A stretch of DNA of 64,000 nucleotides from Bacteroidota bacterium. Lineage in GTDB: Bacteria > Bacteroidota > Rhodothermia > Rhodothermales > Rubricoccaceae. Where the stretch lies: contig JBCBNX010000012.1 of assembly GCA_039821555.1 (NCBI GenBank), positions 62,001 to 126,000 of the forward strand. Direction: 5' to 3'. The notes below the pieces were generated by a model. The model was not told the DNA's origin. It saw only the letters and a program-made list of their open reading frames with translations, and did no database searches. The translations under genes and the position numbers were made by a program. Below, piece by piece: positions 44,700-55,413 of this stretch; within the stretch, counting starts at the first letter, position 1, and each line of letters starts with the position of its first letter.

Positions 44700-46958
44700 A
44701 TGCCTCTCCGCTACGTCCTCCCGCTCCTCGCCGTCGTCCTCGCGCCGCCTGGGGTCGCACAGCCGTTCGAGTGGACGTACACGGCCGGGCTCACCGCGCC
44801 CATCGACCAGTTCCAACTCTATCCCGATGGGAGCGTGCTGGGCCTCAGCGACGGCCTGCTCTACCGTTCCGGCGACGAAGGGCTGTCATGGCAGATGATC
44901 GCCACAGCCCCTGAAGATCTCTCTGAGTTCGCCGTGTCTGGGCCGAGACTGTGGGGACTCGCGAATGGGCAGGTGCTGACGGCAGCGTGGCTGGGTGTTG
45001 CCTGGGAAGTCCGAGGGCCCGATGCTCCGGTGGGCCATCTCGCTGTGCGCGGCGACTCAGTCTTCGCGGCGACTCGAGACAAACCAGACCGGATCTATCG
45101 CTCCTTTGACGTGGGTCGGACTTGGGAGGCCCTCACCCACGAAACACCTACCACCTCTTCAGGCACACCGTATGCTGAAACCGCGCTGCTAGAATTCGTC
45201 AAGTCGGGCCTGCTCTATCGCCAGTGGCTTCTCGATGGAAGCACCTCGCCAGTCCATTGGTCTGAGGACCATGGGGCAACTTGGACCGAAACTGCCTGTG
45301 GCCCACTCGTCGCTCTCGACCCAGTTGGCATGGCAGGTCTTACCGCAACGCTACCCTCCTACAGCGCTGGCCTCAACCGGTGGTTTCCTGGTCGCCTCTT
45401 GCAGACCTTTGACGGCGGCAGAACCTGCGAGGCTGTCCAGATCGCCTACATCTTTGGGCTGATGCGTCTCCGCGACGGCTCATGGCTCGTGGGTCAACGA
45501 GACCGACTGGCCCGCATTGACAACGTGGGCGCTGATTGGCAAACTGTTGGAATGGAAAACCGAGGAGCAGTGCGACGTCCACTGGAGTTGCCATCCAGGA
45601 GCCTGCTTATCCCAACCGAAACATTCCGAGCTGGCCCAGACGATTCATTTGGGACGAGCTATGCTACGGGGACCTATCGCCTGAGCAAGGACAGCGCCGA
45701 GGAAAAGTTAACGGGCCTGGCATCACACACGCCCTCGATAGAAGTGCTAGACGGGGCGCTCTACGCCGGAGGTAAAGGCGGCCTCTTTCGCCTCACCGGC
45801 CTAACAGCATCGATGGATGAGGAAGAACATGGCTGGGCGTTCGTAGGGATCGGCAGCCTATCGCGTGTGGGAGGACTCTACATCGACGGCAGTCGCTTAC
45901 TCGCATTCGCTGGGGGCACGTTTGATTTTTTTGACTATGGATACCGACCCTACGACGGCACAACGGAAGACTTCCCAAGCGATGGGCGGTTTTCGGTCGG
46001 TGTAGTAGGCGACATGATCCGGACATCGCTGGGGGCCATAGTCACAGCCGTCCCACAACCCGTCTTGCCCATAGCGAACATTGGACGCTCGATAGAACGC
46101 CCGGGGCTACTTCGTTTTGAAGGAGGGGAAGCTGACCCGAGTGCATTTTTTCCGGTGTCACTTGCAGGGACCCTCCACGAGTCCCAGCCGGACGTCCTCT
46201 ATGCAGGATGTGTTTGGTTAGAGCGTGCATGGGACGACGGGGACTGTCCAGGCGTCCTTGCATCCACAGACGACGGTCGCACGTGGGAAGCTCTCCCCGA
46301 TGGCCTCCCCACCATTGACGAGCGCGCGGAAGTCTTCGCCTTCACCACCGACGACACCGGTACCACCCTCGCAGCCACGCGCGACGGCGTCTACGCGCTC
46401 GACGGCTCCACCTGGACCCAGCGCGGCCTGCCCGGCACCTGGGTGTTCGACCTCCAATCACATCCGACGGCAGGCACCCTCGCCGCTACCGAGCGCGGCG
46501 TCTTCCGCTGGGACCCTGATGAGGAAGCCTGGCAGCCTGTCGGCCTCGGTCTGGAGGAACGCACCGTCTACGACATCCTCGCCACCGACGACCTCATCGA
46601 CGGCGAGACGGTGCTCGTGGCAGCGACCGACCGAGGCGTTTTCACGAGTACGCCGCTCGTGAGCATCGACGCGGAAGACGAGGCGGTGCCGGCTGAGGCG
46701 TTTGCCGTGACAGCCTACCCGAATCCATTCGCCGAGGCGCTGACCGTGGAGGTCGCACTTGCCGAGGCGACGGAGGTGCGCACTACCGTGTATGACGTGC
46801 TGGGTCGCGTCGTCGCGGAGATGCCCGCACGGCTTCTGGGTGCAGGAGCGCACCGGCTACCGATGGAGACGGATGGGCTGGCGCCGGGGGTCTACCTCGT
46901 GCGTGTGTCGGCGACAGGGCAACCAGAGCGCGTCGCGACGGTCACGCGGGTGCGCTAA
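44700..46958 (+). CDS. Secreted beta-propeller protein with type IX secretion tail
   Basis: 752 residues. A signal peptide (VLPLLAVVLAPPGVAQ) precedes BNR/sortilin-like propeller repeats (LYRSGDEGLSWQM, IYRSFDVGRTWEAL, HWSEDHGATWTET, LASTDDGRTWEAL). The last 85 residues are a Por_Secre_tail: AVTAYPNPFAEALTVEVAL, TTVYDVLGRVVAEM, LAPGVYLVRVSA. This predicts outer-membrane export by the type IX system. The middle of the gene is lower in G+C (31 of 60 at 45901-45960 by hand count) than its ends. Ligand unknown. Confidence 0.88.
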   Translation: MPLRYVLPLLAVVLAPPGVAQPFEWTYTAGLTAPIDQFQLYPDGSVLGLSDGLLYRSGDEGLSWQMIATAPEDLSEFAVSGPRLWGLANGQVLTAAWLGVAWEVRGPDAPVGHLAVRGDSVFAATRDKPDRIYRSFDVGRTWEALTHETPTTSSGTPYAETALLEFVKSGLLYRQWLLDGSTSPVHWSEDHGATWTETACGPLVALDPVGMAGLTATLPSYSAGLNRWFPGRLLQTFDGGRTCEAVQIAYIFGLMRLRDGSWLVGQRDRLARIDNVGADWQTVGMENRGAVRRPLELPSRSLLIPTETFRAGPDDSFGTSYATGTYRLSKDSAEEKLTGLASHTPSIEVLDGALYAGGKGGLFRLTGLTASMDEEEHGWAFVGIGSLSRVGGLYIDGSRLLAFAGGTFDFFDYGYRPYDGTTEDFPSDGRFSVGVVGDMIRTSLGAIVTAVPQPVLPIANIGRSIERPGLLRFEGGEADPSAFFPVSLAGTLHESQPDVLYAGCVWLERAWDDGDCPGVLASTDDGRTWEALPDGLPTIDERAEVFAFTTDDTGTTLAATRDGVYALDGSTWTQRGLPGTWVFDLQSHPTAGTLAATERGVFRWDPDEEAWQPVGLGLEERTVYDILATDDLIDGETVLVAATDRGVFTSTPLVSIDAEDEAVPAEAFAVTAYPNPFAEALTVEVALAEATEVRTTVYDVLGRVVAEMPARLLGAGAHRLPMETDGLAPGVYLVRVSATGQPERVATVTRVR

Positions 46959-47251
46959 CGTTTCCAGCAGTCGTGAGGCAGTCGGCCAACCAGCCTGTTT
47001 CGCCGTGCAGAGCCGCTGCTGGCGGAGACAGGAGCGGTCTGACCCACGAGCAGATCGGCATCAAGCGGCGTCCGATGGCCAACACAATTCGACAACGGTG
47101 GGTGCCACGGCAAGAGACGAGGTAGGCTGGGTATAACGCGAACGACCTATCTAAGGGCTTCTGTTACTGGCAGGTGGGTACGAGCGGCCACTGGGCAGCA
47201 TTCTTGCAAGCTCTGCGGCACTCCAACTCCCAGTAACCGCACGCGACGGCG
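46959..47251. other. Gap before the glycosidase-like lipoprotein
   Basis: 293 bases. GTTACTGG (47163-47170) and CCAGTAAC (47231-47238) are an exact inverted pair 60 bases apart, the second ending 13 bases ahead of the next start. I see no gene, no terminator with a T tract and no recognisable promoter. Confidence 0.35.
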
Positions 47252-48403
47252 ATGCGAATCCCTTCCATGCGAATCCCTTCCTTCGTCTTGTGCACCGTTT
47301 GCACGCTCCTTCTGGCTGCGTGCTCGTCCAGCGACCCGGCATCGGCCCAGAGCGACGTGCCCCTTTCGCTCCTGCCCCCCGGGCTGACGATCGGCACGAC
47401 CCTCTACGGCAGCGCGGACCTCGATGCGCTAGGCGACGCCGAGCAAGCGCTTCTCGCTGAGGCCGCCGCGAACGGACTCCGGGGGTTCACCTACTACGTC
47501 GACTGGGCCGACCTTGAACCTGAGCCCGGACGCTACACTTTCGCTGACTTCGAGGCGACGCTCGCAGGGCTGCAGGCGCTTGGGCTGGTTCCGTTCGTCA
47601 ACATTACGGTGGGCGACATCGAGGACTACAACCTGCCTGCCCCCTACTCCGACGGCGAGGCAGGAATCGCGCAGAGCGTTGCGCTCGACGACCAGGCCGT
47701 GCTCGATCGCTTCGGAGTCCTGCTCGACCGTGTAGTGCCTGTGCTTCTGTCCTACGGAGGCTTTGCGCTAGGCGTCGGGAATGAGATCGATGCACGCCTC
47801 GATGGGGAGTTCGTGCGCGAACGCGACGCCTACGTCCGCTTCGTCGAGGCGGCTCGCGAGCGAGTGCGTGCCTTGGACGAGCGGCTTGCCGTCGCCGTCA
47901 CTCTCACGGGTAGCGCAGTCCGCCAGAGATCCGCCACCTTTCGCGCGCTGCAGCAGGTCACCGATGTGATCCTGGTCAACTATGGACCCATCCGTCCGGA
48001 CTTCCTCGTCCGCGATGTAGAGGACATCCGCCAAGACTTCCGCGAGGTGATCAGCGCTTACGGGACGGGACCAGTGCTGATTCAGGAACTCACCTGTCCG
48101 AGCGCGCCGTCCATGGGGGCTTCGGCGGAGTGGCAGCACGCCTGCTTCGATGCACTCTTCGACGAAATCAAGGCGACCCCTGAGGTCCGCTTCGCCTCGG
48201 TCTTTACGTTCCAGGATTTCGACGCCGCTACCTGCGACGCCGTGCGCGAGGCTCTATTTGGAGACGAACTGAACGGACTGCCCACCGAGATGGCCCAGCG
48301 CCTCACAGACTACCTGTGCATGCTCGGCGTTGTCGCGCCCGACGGGAGTCCAAAGCCCGCGTGGGCGGCGATCGCGGAGGCTGCGTCGGAGTCCGTGCCC
48401 TAG
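47252..48403 (+). CDS. Lipoprotein with glycoside hydrolase-like TIM barrel
   Basis: 383 residues. The N-terminus carries a signal peptide ending in lipobox LLAAC (C24). The rest fits a clan GH-A (beta/alpha)8 barrel: GLRGFTYYVDWADLEPEPGRY, GLVPFVNITVGDIEDYN, FALGVGNEIDARL (E178 as likely acid/base), DVILVNYGPIRPDFL, GPVLIQELTCPS (E279 as likely nucleophile). Substrate unknown. The first 30 bases are an exact 15-base duplication, so two start codons exist (47252 and 47267). The stop shares CTAG with pgl. Confidence 0.72.
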   Translation: MRIPSMRIPSFVLCTVCTLLLAACSSSDPASAQSDVPLSLLPPGLTIGTTLYGSADLDALGDAEQALLAEAAANGLRGFTYYVDWADLEPEPGRYTFADFEATLAGLQALGLVPFVNITVGDIEDYNLPAPYSDGEAGIAQSVALDDQAVLDRFGVLLDRVVPVLLSYGGFALGVGNEIDARLDGEFVRERDAYVRFVEAARERVRALDERLAVAVTLTGSAVRQRSATFRALQQVTDVILVNYGPIRPDFLVRDVEDIRQDFREVISAYGTGPVLIQELTCPSAPSMGASAEWQHACFDALFDEIKATPEVRFASVFTFQDFDAATCDAVREALFGDELNGLPTEMAQRLTDYLCMLGVVAPDGSPKPAWAAIAEAASESVP

Positions 48404-49146
48404 CTGCCTGTGTGGGCGGCCCGGTCAACGAACCAACGTATCTCACCGCGCGCAGTTACGTTGCCGGCCGGTACTGGAGCGTCCTGCCCCGGCAGCGGCT
48501 CGACGTTCAACGCTGCGTGGAGCGCCGCGTGTTTGCCCACACCAGCCGCAAGGAACAGCACAGTCTGCGAGTCGTGGAGTGCAGGGTAGGTGAGCGTCAG
48601 CCGGTCGTCCACAGGCGAGTTCGGGGGTGACTGGGTGTGGACGCAGAGCGCGTTGGCCTCGTCCAATGCAGGCTGACCTGGAAAGAGCGACGCCGTGTGA
48701 CCGTCCGACCCGAGTCCGAGTAGCGTTACGTCGAACAGCGGTGCGTCGTGGTCGCGTGCGGCGCCTCGATACGCCTTCAGCATCTTCTCGTAGTCGAACG
48801 CGGCCACGGGCGGGTGCACCTCGCCGACCATCCGATAGACGTGGCGATCAGGAATGGGCAGCGCGTCCAGCAGCGACGCCTGCGCCATACGGTAGTTGCT
48901 GTGAGCGTGGTCCGGTTCTACGCAGCGCTCGTCGCCGAAGAACACATGCGTGTTGGCCCAGAACGCCTCGTCGGCGTATTCGTGTGCGAGAAGCAGGTAG
49001 ACGGGAGCCGGTGTCGAGCCTCCGGCGAGGACGAGCGAGGCGCGGCCTCGGCGGGCAACGGCGGCGCGGAGTTCGGCCGCGACAAAGGCGGCGGCACGTT
49101 CGGTCAGGTCGTCGACGGTGTCGAAGACGGTGAGGTCGGCAGGCAT
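48400..49146 (-). CDS. pgl: 6-phosphogluconolactonase
   Basis: 248 residues, standard DevB/SOL-type Pgl. LVLAGGSTPAPVYLLLA, HVFFGDERCVEPDHAHSNYRMA and VTLLGLGSDGHTASLFPG are the signature blocks. It hydrolyses 6-phosphogluconolactone in the oxidative pentose phosphate path. zwf and gnd are not adjacent. Convergent with the glycosidase-like lipoprotein (stops overlap in CTAG) and divergent from gpsA, whose start is 87 bases away. Confidence 0.94.
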   Translation of the reverse strand: MPADLTVFDTVDDLTERAAAFVAAELRAAVARRGRASLVLAGGSTPAPVYLLLAHEYADEAFWANTHVFFGDERCVEPDHAHSNYRMAQASLLDALPIPDRHVYRMVGEVHPPVAAFDYEKMLKAYRGAARDHDAPLFDVTLLGLGSDGHTASLFPGQPALDEANALCVHTQSPPNSPVDDRLTLTYPALHDSQTVLFLAAGVGKHAALHAALNVEPLPGQDAPVPAGNVTARGEIRWFVDRAAHTGS

Positions 49147-49233
49147 GGGGTGATGACGGACCGGCGGTGGGGGTCGTTTATTGGGGTACGTCGCACGTGC
49201 CTTACAGTTTTCACCGGCCCAAGGTTGAGCCCC

Positions 49234-50319
49234 ATGACGATGGCATCAAACACCGCCGCATCGAACACCGCCGCATCGAATTCTATCACCCCCGTCTCTG
49301 TCCTGGGTGCCGGTAGCTGGGGTACGGCGCTCGCCTACAGCCTCGCAGCGCACGGCGGGCACCCCGTCACGCTCTACGCGCGTCGTGAGGACCAGGCCGC
49401 CGCTATCCGCCGCGAGCGGCGCAACACGGCCTACCTGCCTGGCGCGCTCCTCCCGAGCAGCATCGAGGTCACCTCGAACCTTACCGAAGCGTGTCAGGCG
49501 TCGCATTTGTGGGTCGTTGCCACGCCGTCGCAATCGGTGCGGGGCATGGCCGAGTCCATCCAGGACCATGTGACGCCCGAACACACGCTGATCTCCGTCG
49601 CCAAAGGGATCGAAAACGGAACGCTGCTCACCACCTCCGGCGTGCTTCGGGACGTGCTGCCCGGCCATCCCGCTGGGCGTGTGGGGGTGCTCTACGGCCC
49701 CAGCCACGCGGAGGAAGTCGCAGCGGGCCAGCCGACCACCGTGGTCGTCTCGATGCCTGACCTTGAAGTGGCGCGGACCGTGCAGCAGGTGTTCATGGCG
49801 CATGCACTACGCGTCTACCGCAACCACGACCTCGTCGGCGTGGAGATCGCGGGCTCGGTCAAAAACGTCATGGCGATTGCGGCGGGCATGAGCGACGGCG
49901 TGGGGCTAGGCGACAACGCCAAGGCAGCGCTCGTTACGCGGGGGCTCGCTGAGATCAAGCGCCTTGGCCTGGCGATGGGCGCGGAGCCGGCCACCTTCGC
50001 GGGGCTCGCAGGCCTCGGCGACCTCGTGGTGACGTGTTTCTCGAAGCACAGCCGCAACCGCTATCTCGGTGAGCAGGTGGGGCGCGGCCGGTCGCTCGCC
50101 GACATCGAGGCGGAGATGACGATGGTAGCGGAGGGCGTAAAGACGACGCGTTCGGTGCACGCCCTCGCGCTGCGCCACGACGTCGAGATGCCGATCACCG
50201 AGGCCGTCCACCGCATCCTGTTCGACGGGATGCCGCCGCAGGAAGCCGTGTGGGCGCTGATGACCCGCGCAGCCAAGCACGAGGACCCTACGGCGTTGGA
50301 CACCGACTTCGGAGAGTGA
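49234..50319 (+). CDS. gpsA: Glycerol-3-phosphate dehydrogenase [NAD(P)+]
   Basis: 361 residues, a little longer than the usual 330-340. VLGAGSWGTALAYSLAAHGG binds NAD(P); SVAKGIENGTLLT and LYGPSHAEEVAAGQPT follow; GVEIAGSVKNVMAIAAGMSDG holds the catalytic Lys; AGLGDLVVTCFSKHSRNR and a C-terminal MPITEAVHRILFDG end the fold. It makes sn-glycerol-3-phosphate for phospholipids. The extra N-terminal residues (ASNTAASNTAASNS) come from three 15-base tandem repeats at 49243-49287 that are not part of the enzyme core. ATG 49234 or 49240 may start translation. Confidence 0.95.
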   Translation: MTMASNTAASNTAASNSITPVSVLGAGSWGTALAYSLAAHGGHPVTLYARREDQAAAIRRERRNTAYLPGALLPSSIEVTSNLTEACQASHLWVVATPSQSVRGMAESIQDHVTPEHTLISVAKGIENGTLLTTSGVLRDVLPGHPAGRVGVLYGPSHAEEVAAGQPTTVVVSMPDLEVARTVQQVFMAHALRVYRNHDLVGVEIAGSVKNVMAIAAGMSDGVGLGDNAKAALVTRGLAEIKRLGLAMGAEPATFAGLAGLGDLVVTCFSKHSRNRYLGEQVGRGRSLADIEAEMTMVAEGVKTTRSVHALALRHDVEMPITEAVHRILFDGMPPQEAVWALMTRAAKHEDPTALDTDFGE

Positions 50320-50327
50320 AGGGGCGA

Positions 50328-50366
50328 GGCGGTGAGGCCGTGTTGCGGTGTTGCGGTGTCGCGATG
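50328..50366. repeat. GCGGTG-word repeat downstream of gpsA
   Basis: GGCGGTGAGGCCGTGTTGCG followed by GTGTTGCGGTGTCGCG. It shares long words with the repeat at 40044-40080 and so belongs to the same family. Directly repeated GTGTTGCG units are visible. Confidence 0.6.
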
Positions 50367-50487
50367 AAGCCGCACTGCGGAACCAACCCTATCTGCGTCG
50401 TGGTTGGCGGCATCGTAGCTTTCGCAAACGTCGGAGCCTGCTCCGCGCAGGCTTGGCGGCTCGCTCACCCTCCGCCTGGCGCATGTC

Positions 50488-51159
50488 ATGGACCTCAGCC
50501 TCGATCTCCGCGACCTCCAGCGTCTCGTCGCGCTCGGCGAAGGGCTGACCATCGAGTTCAAGCGCCGGGTACCCCGTCCCGAGCGCATCGCCAAGGAGGT
50601 CATTGCGCTCGCCAACACGCAGGGCGGCAAGCTGCTCCTCGGCGTCGACGACGACGGCACCATCAAGGGCGTCCGCGACGCGCACGAAGAGGCCTTCGCG
50701 CTGCGCCAGGCCATCGCCAAACACACGCGGCCGCTCGTGCCCCTCGATGTGGCGGCCGTGCCCGTCTCGCGCCGCCGTGAGGTGCTCATCGTCGATGTCC
50801 CTGAGAGCGCCTCGAAGCCGCACTACCTCGTCACATCCGATGCCGAGGGCCGCGTCTCGAAGACCGCCTACGTGCGCGTCGACGAGCAGTCCATCGAGGC
50901 CAGCCGCGAAGTCATCCGCGTGATGAAGGCCGAGCAGAACCCGACCAACACCCGCTTCGAGTTTGGCGACAAGGAGCAGCAACTCATGCAGTACCTCGAC
51001 CGCTACGAGCGGATCACCGTCGCCCAGTTCGCCAAGCTAGCGGGTGTCTCCCTTTCGTCGGCAGCGCAGACACTCGTGCTGCTCACCCGTGCCTCTATTC
51101 TGGCGTTGCACCCTGATGAAAAGGCCGACTACTGGACGCTGGCCTACGATGTGGCGTGA
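50488..51159 (+). CDS. AlbA_2/Schlafen-like ATP-binding domain protein with wHTH
   Basis: 223 residues. Residues 15-125 form a Schlafen AlbA_2-type domain: EGLTIEFKRRVPRPERIAKEVIALANTQGG, LLLGVDDDGTIKGV, VPVSRRREVLIVDVPES, KPHYL...YVRVDEQSIEAS. The C-terminal part (about 155-220) looks like a winged helix (LMQYLDRYERITVAQFAKLAGVSLSSAAQTLVLLTRASIL). Such proteins are usually DNA-binding regulators or ATPase-linked modules; no target is known here. It lies between gpsA and three paralogous membrane-anchored genes on the same strand. Confidence 0.8.
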   Translation: MDLSLDLRDLQRLVALGEGLTIEFKRRVPRPERIAKEVIALANTQGGKLLLGVDDDGTIKGVRDAHEEAFALRQAIAKHTRPLVPLDVAAVPVSRRREVLIVDVPESASKPHYLVTSDAEGRVSKTAYVRVDEQSIEASREVIRVMKAEQNPTNTRFEFGDKEQQLMQYLDRYERITVAQFAKLAGVSLSSAAQTLVLLTRASILALHPDEKADYWTLAYDVA

Positions 51160-51337
51160 GGCGCCGGTGGAGTGGGTGAAATGGTAGCCTCCTGCTGCAT
51201 AGGGAAACGACGCCCGAGCGCACGCCGCCCCTGGTCCTCTAAAAATGGCAGCGAGGCGCGTCAGGCAGCGCTCGTGAACGCTCCGGTACCACTTTTGCAG
51301 CCAGCGTGCGCGTCCACTTCCCTGATCTGCACGAGCC

Positions 51338-51799
51338 ATGGGCCAGCAACAACTACTTCTCCTCGTCCTCACCGTGGTCGTCGTGGGGCTCTCGATAGCC
51401 AGCGGCATTGAAGCCTTCGGCGAGAACCAGCGCAAGGCGCGCCAAGACCAAATGATGGTGCAGCTGATGGACATCATCACCAAGGCGCAGGCCTGGAAGA
51501 TGAAGCCTACAGCCATGGCCGGCGGCCTGAGCGACGACATGAACGACTTCAGCGGCTTCGACCTAGCCCAGATCGGCTTGGTGCCCACCGAGTTTCAGGG
51601 AGACCGTGAGATTATCCGGATGAGCAACTATGCGTGCTTGAAGGTTTTCCCGAACGTCAACTACATCCAGGTCAACGTCCTCGACACGGACTGCGGCAAC
51701 GGCTCGGCGTGGATGCGCGTCCGGGCCGTCGGGACACGCGTCGATGACATCGAGTTTTACTGGAGCGGCGAAAACAACATCCGAAACAACGGCTTCTAA
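51338..51799 (+). CDS. MGQQQ-family membrane-anchored protein 1
   Basis: 153 residues. The N-terminus MGQQQLLLLVLTVVVVGLSI and the following ASGIEAFGE form one hydrophobic helix after a very short polar start, resembling a pilin-like anchor without the usual Glu5 or leader. The C-terminal domain contains two cysteines (NYACLKVFP and DTDCGNG) spaced as in paralogue 3. It is the first of three tandem paralogues (51338, 51818, 52357) that share the N-terminal 28 residues and diverge after it. No family recognised; a pseudopilin or surface-protein role is only a guess. Confidence 0.7.
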   Translation: MGQQQLLLLVLTVVVVGLSIASGIEAFGENQRKARQDQMMVQLMDIITKAQAWKMKPTAMAGGLSDDMNDFSGFDLAQIGLVPTEFQGDREIIRMSNYACLKVFPNVNYIQVNVLDTDCGNGSAWMRVRAVGTRVDDIEFYWSGENNIRNNGF

Positions 51800-51817
51800 C
51801 CCAGGCCGCGGCCAGCA

Positions 51818-52327
51818 ATGGGACAGCAGCAACTCGTGCTCCTCGTGTTGGGCCTCGTGATCGTCGGCTTGGCGATCGTGACGGGCATCCAGTCGTTCGA
51901 AGAGAACGACCGGAAGAGTCGCTACGACCGGTTTACGGAGCATGCCGTCGCCGTGGCGGGCGATGTGATTACGTGGTACGGCAAGCCTGTGGCGCTCGGC
52001 GGCCTAGGTCGCGGTGTCGATGTGTACAACTCCAGCCTCAGTCTCCAACAAATCGGCCGTCCGCAGACGGGGGCCGAGGGCGACGATTCGTGGTACGTCG
52101 GCCTCGACCACCGGACCACGCTGTGCCGCGAATCAGGAAGCGTCCTCATAGAGCTGACCGAAGTGCCAGAAGCTGACGGCGCGATCATGGTCCAGCTTCG
52201 CCTCTTCGGCGTGCCCTCCGAGTGCTGGGTGCTGCGTCGCTCGGAGTTCAGCGACGGGGTGTGGCAGTACGACGAGGGGGAGTTGGCCAAGCCCGACGGG
52301 TGCAGCTGGTCTCCCAGCAACCAGTGA
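51818..52327 (+). CDS. MGQQQ-family membrane-anchored protein 2
   Basis: 169 residues. The anchor reads MGQQQLVLLVLGLVIVGLAI then VTGIQSFEENDRKSRYD, as in the paralogues. The soluble part (residues 35-169) contains SLSLQQIGRPQTG, aligning with DFSGFDLAQIGLVP of paralogue 1 and FGDLGLPPSP of paralogue 3, and two cysteines (TTLCRESG, PSECWVL). It begins 18 bases after the stop of paralogue 1, so the trio is a likely operon. It carries an extra C-terminal tail of about 15 residues (DGCSWSPSNQ). Confidence 0.7.
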   Translation: MGQQQLVLLVLGLVIVGLAIVTGIQSFEENDRKSRYDRFTEHAVAVAGDVITWYGKPVALGGLGRGVDVYNSSLSLQQIGRPQTGAEGDDSWYVGLDHRTTLCRESGSVLIELTEVPEADGAIMVQLRLFGVPSECWVLRRSEFSDGVWQYDEGELAKPDGCSWSPSNQ

Positions 52328-52356
52328 GGCTCTAGGCACACGATTCTGGGTGGACC

Positions 52357-52824
52357 ATGGGACAGCAGCAACTTCTCTTGCTCGTACTCGGGGTCGTCAT
52401 CGTCGGCTTGGCCGTCGTGTCTGGGATCGAAGCGTTCGGCGAAAGCGCCCAGCGTGCGCGCTACGACCGGCAAATCGGCACCATGGCGGAGATCGCGGCG
52501 CGCATCGACACCTGGACCGACACGCTGCCGGCCCTCGGCGGTGCGAAGGGTACGAGCCGAGACCTCAGCTTCGGCGACCTCGGCTTGCCCCCGTCTCCGG
52601 ACGATACCAAGCTGCTCTACCGAGAGGGCGTGGGGTGCATGCGCGTGTTTCCCAGTGGCAGCGACTATTACGCCGTGCGCATCTATGACCTCGACGCCTG
52701 CCCCGCGAGCCGCGACGCGCTCGACGACGACGACATCGCCTTCCTGATGCGCGTCTACGACGATCACTGGCGGTTCTACTACATGCGCGGCGCTCAGAGC
52801 GATTGGGTGCGCATCGATGTGTAG
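52357..52824 (+). CDS. MGQQQ-family membrane-anchored protein 3
   Basis: 155 residues. The anchor MGQQQLLLLVLGVVIVGLAV then VSGIEAFGESAQRARYD is nearly identical to paralogue 1. The soluble domain contains DLSFGDLGLPPSP, then GVGCMRVFPSG and YDLDACPAS, giving the same Cys spacing as paralogue 1. The C-terminal part ends in aromatic-rich WRFYYMRGAQSDW. It starts 29 bases after paralogue 2. A tandem CCTGTGACACGCC pair follows (52850-52877). Confidence 0.7.
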   Translation: MGQQQLLLLVLGVVIVGLAVVSGIEAFGESAQRARYDRQIGTMAEIAARIDTWTDTLPALGGAKGTSRDLSFGDLGLPPSPDDTKLLYREGVGCMRVFPSGSDYYAVRIYDLDACPASRDALDDDDIAFLMRVYDDHWRFYYMRGAQSDWVRIDV

Positions 52825-52841
52825 GTCAAGCGCAGCGGGTT

Positions 52842-52879
52842 AAGGCGTTCCCTGTGACACGCCCCCTGTGACACGCCTT
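52842..52879. repeat. Tandem repeat and hairpin between the MGQQQ trio and topoisomerase A
   Basis: CCTGTGACACGCC occurs twice in tandem, enclosed by AAGGCGT (52842-52848) and ACGCCTT (52873-52879), an exact 7-bp inverted pair. It could end the upstream operon; no T tract follows. Confidence 0.5.
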
Positions 52880-52950
52880 GACAGAGGGGTGGTCGTAGAT
52901 TTCGGGACTGACCCTCCCGCACGCACCCGCGTTGAACACGCCCGCCGCCG

Positions 52951-55293
<2,343 letters not shown>

Positions 55294-55319
55294 GAGGTAG
55301 CTTGGACACACGTCCTGTT

Positions 55320-55411
55320 CTCGCTTCGCTCGAACGGTCCCCCCCGCTCGCGAGAGGGACAGCGTGCGTTTTCAGGGGAGCGCAGCGACCGTAAACGGAC
55401 GCAGGGGGTGC
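55320..55411. repeat. Hairpin-rich element, copy C (after topoisomerase A gene)
   Basis: Contains GCTTCGCTCGAACGGTCCCC, GCGAGAGGGACAGCGTGCG, TTTTCAGGGGAGCGCAGCG and CGTAAACGGACGCAGGGGG. GGTCCCC and AGGGGAGCG, and CTCGCGAG, make the core palindromic. It resembles copy D at 58430-58515 word for word (GCGAGAG-GGGAC-CGT-CGTTTTCA-GGGG-CG) and the argS-flanking elements more loosely. Confidence 0.6.
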
Positions 55412-55413
55412 CC

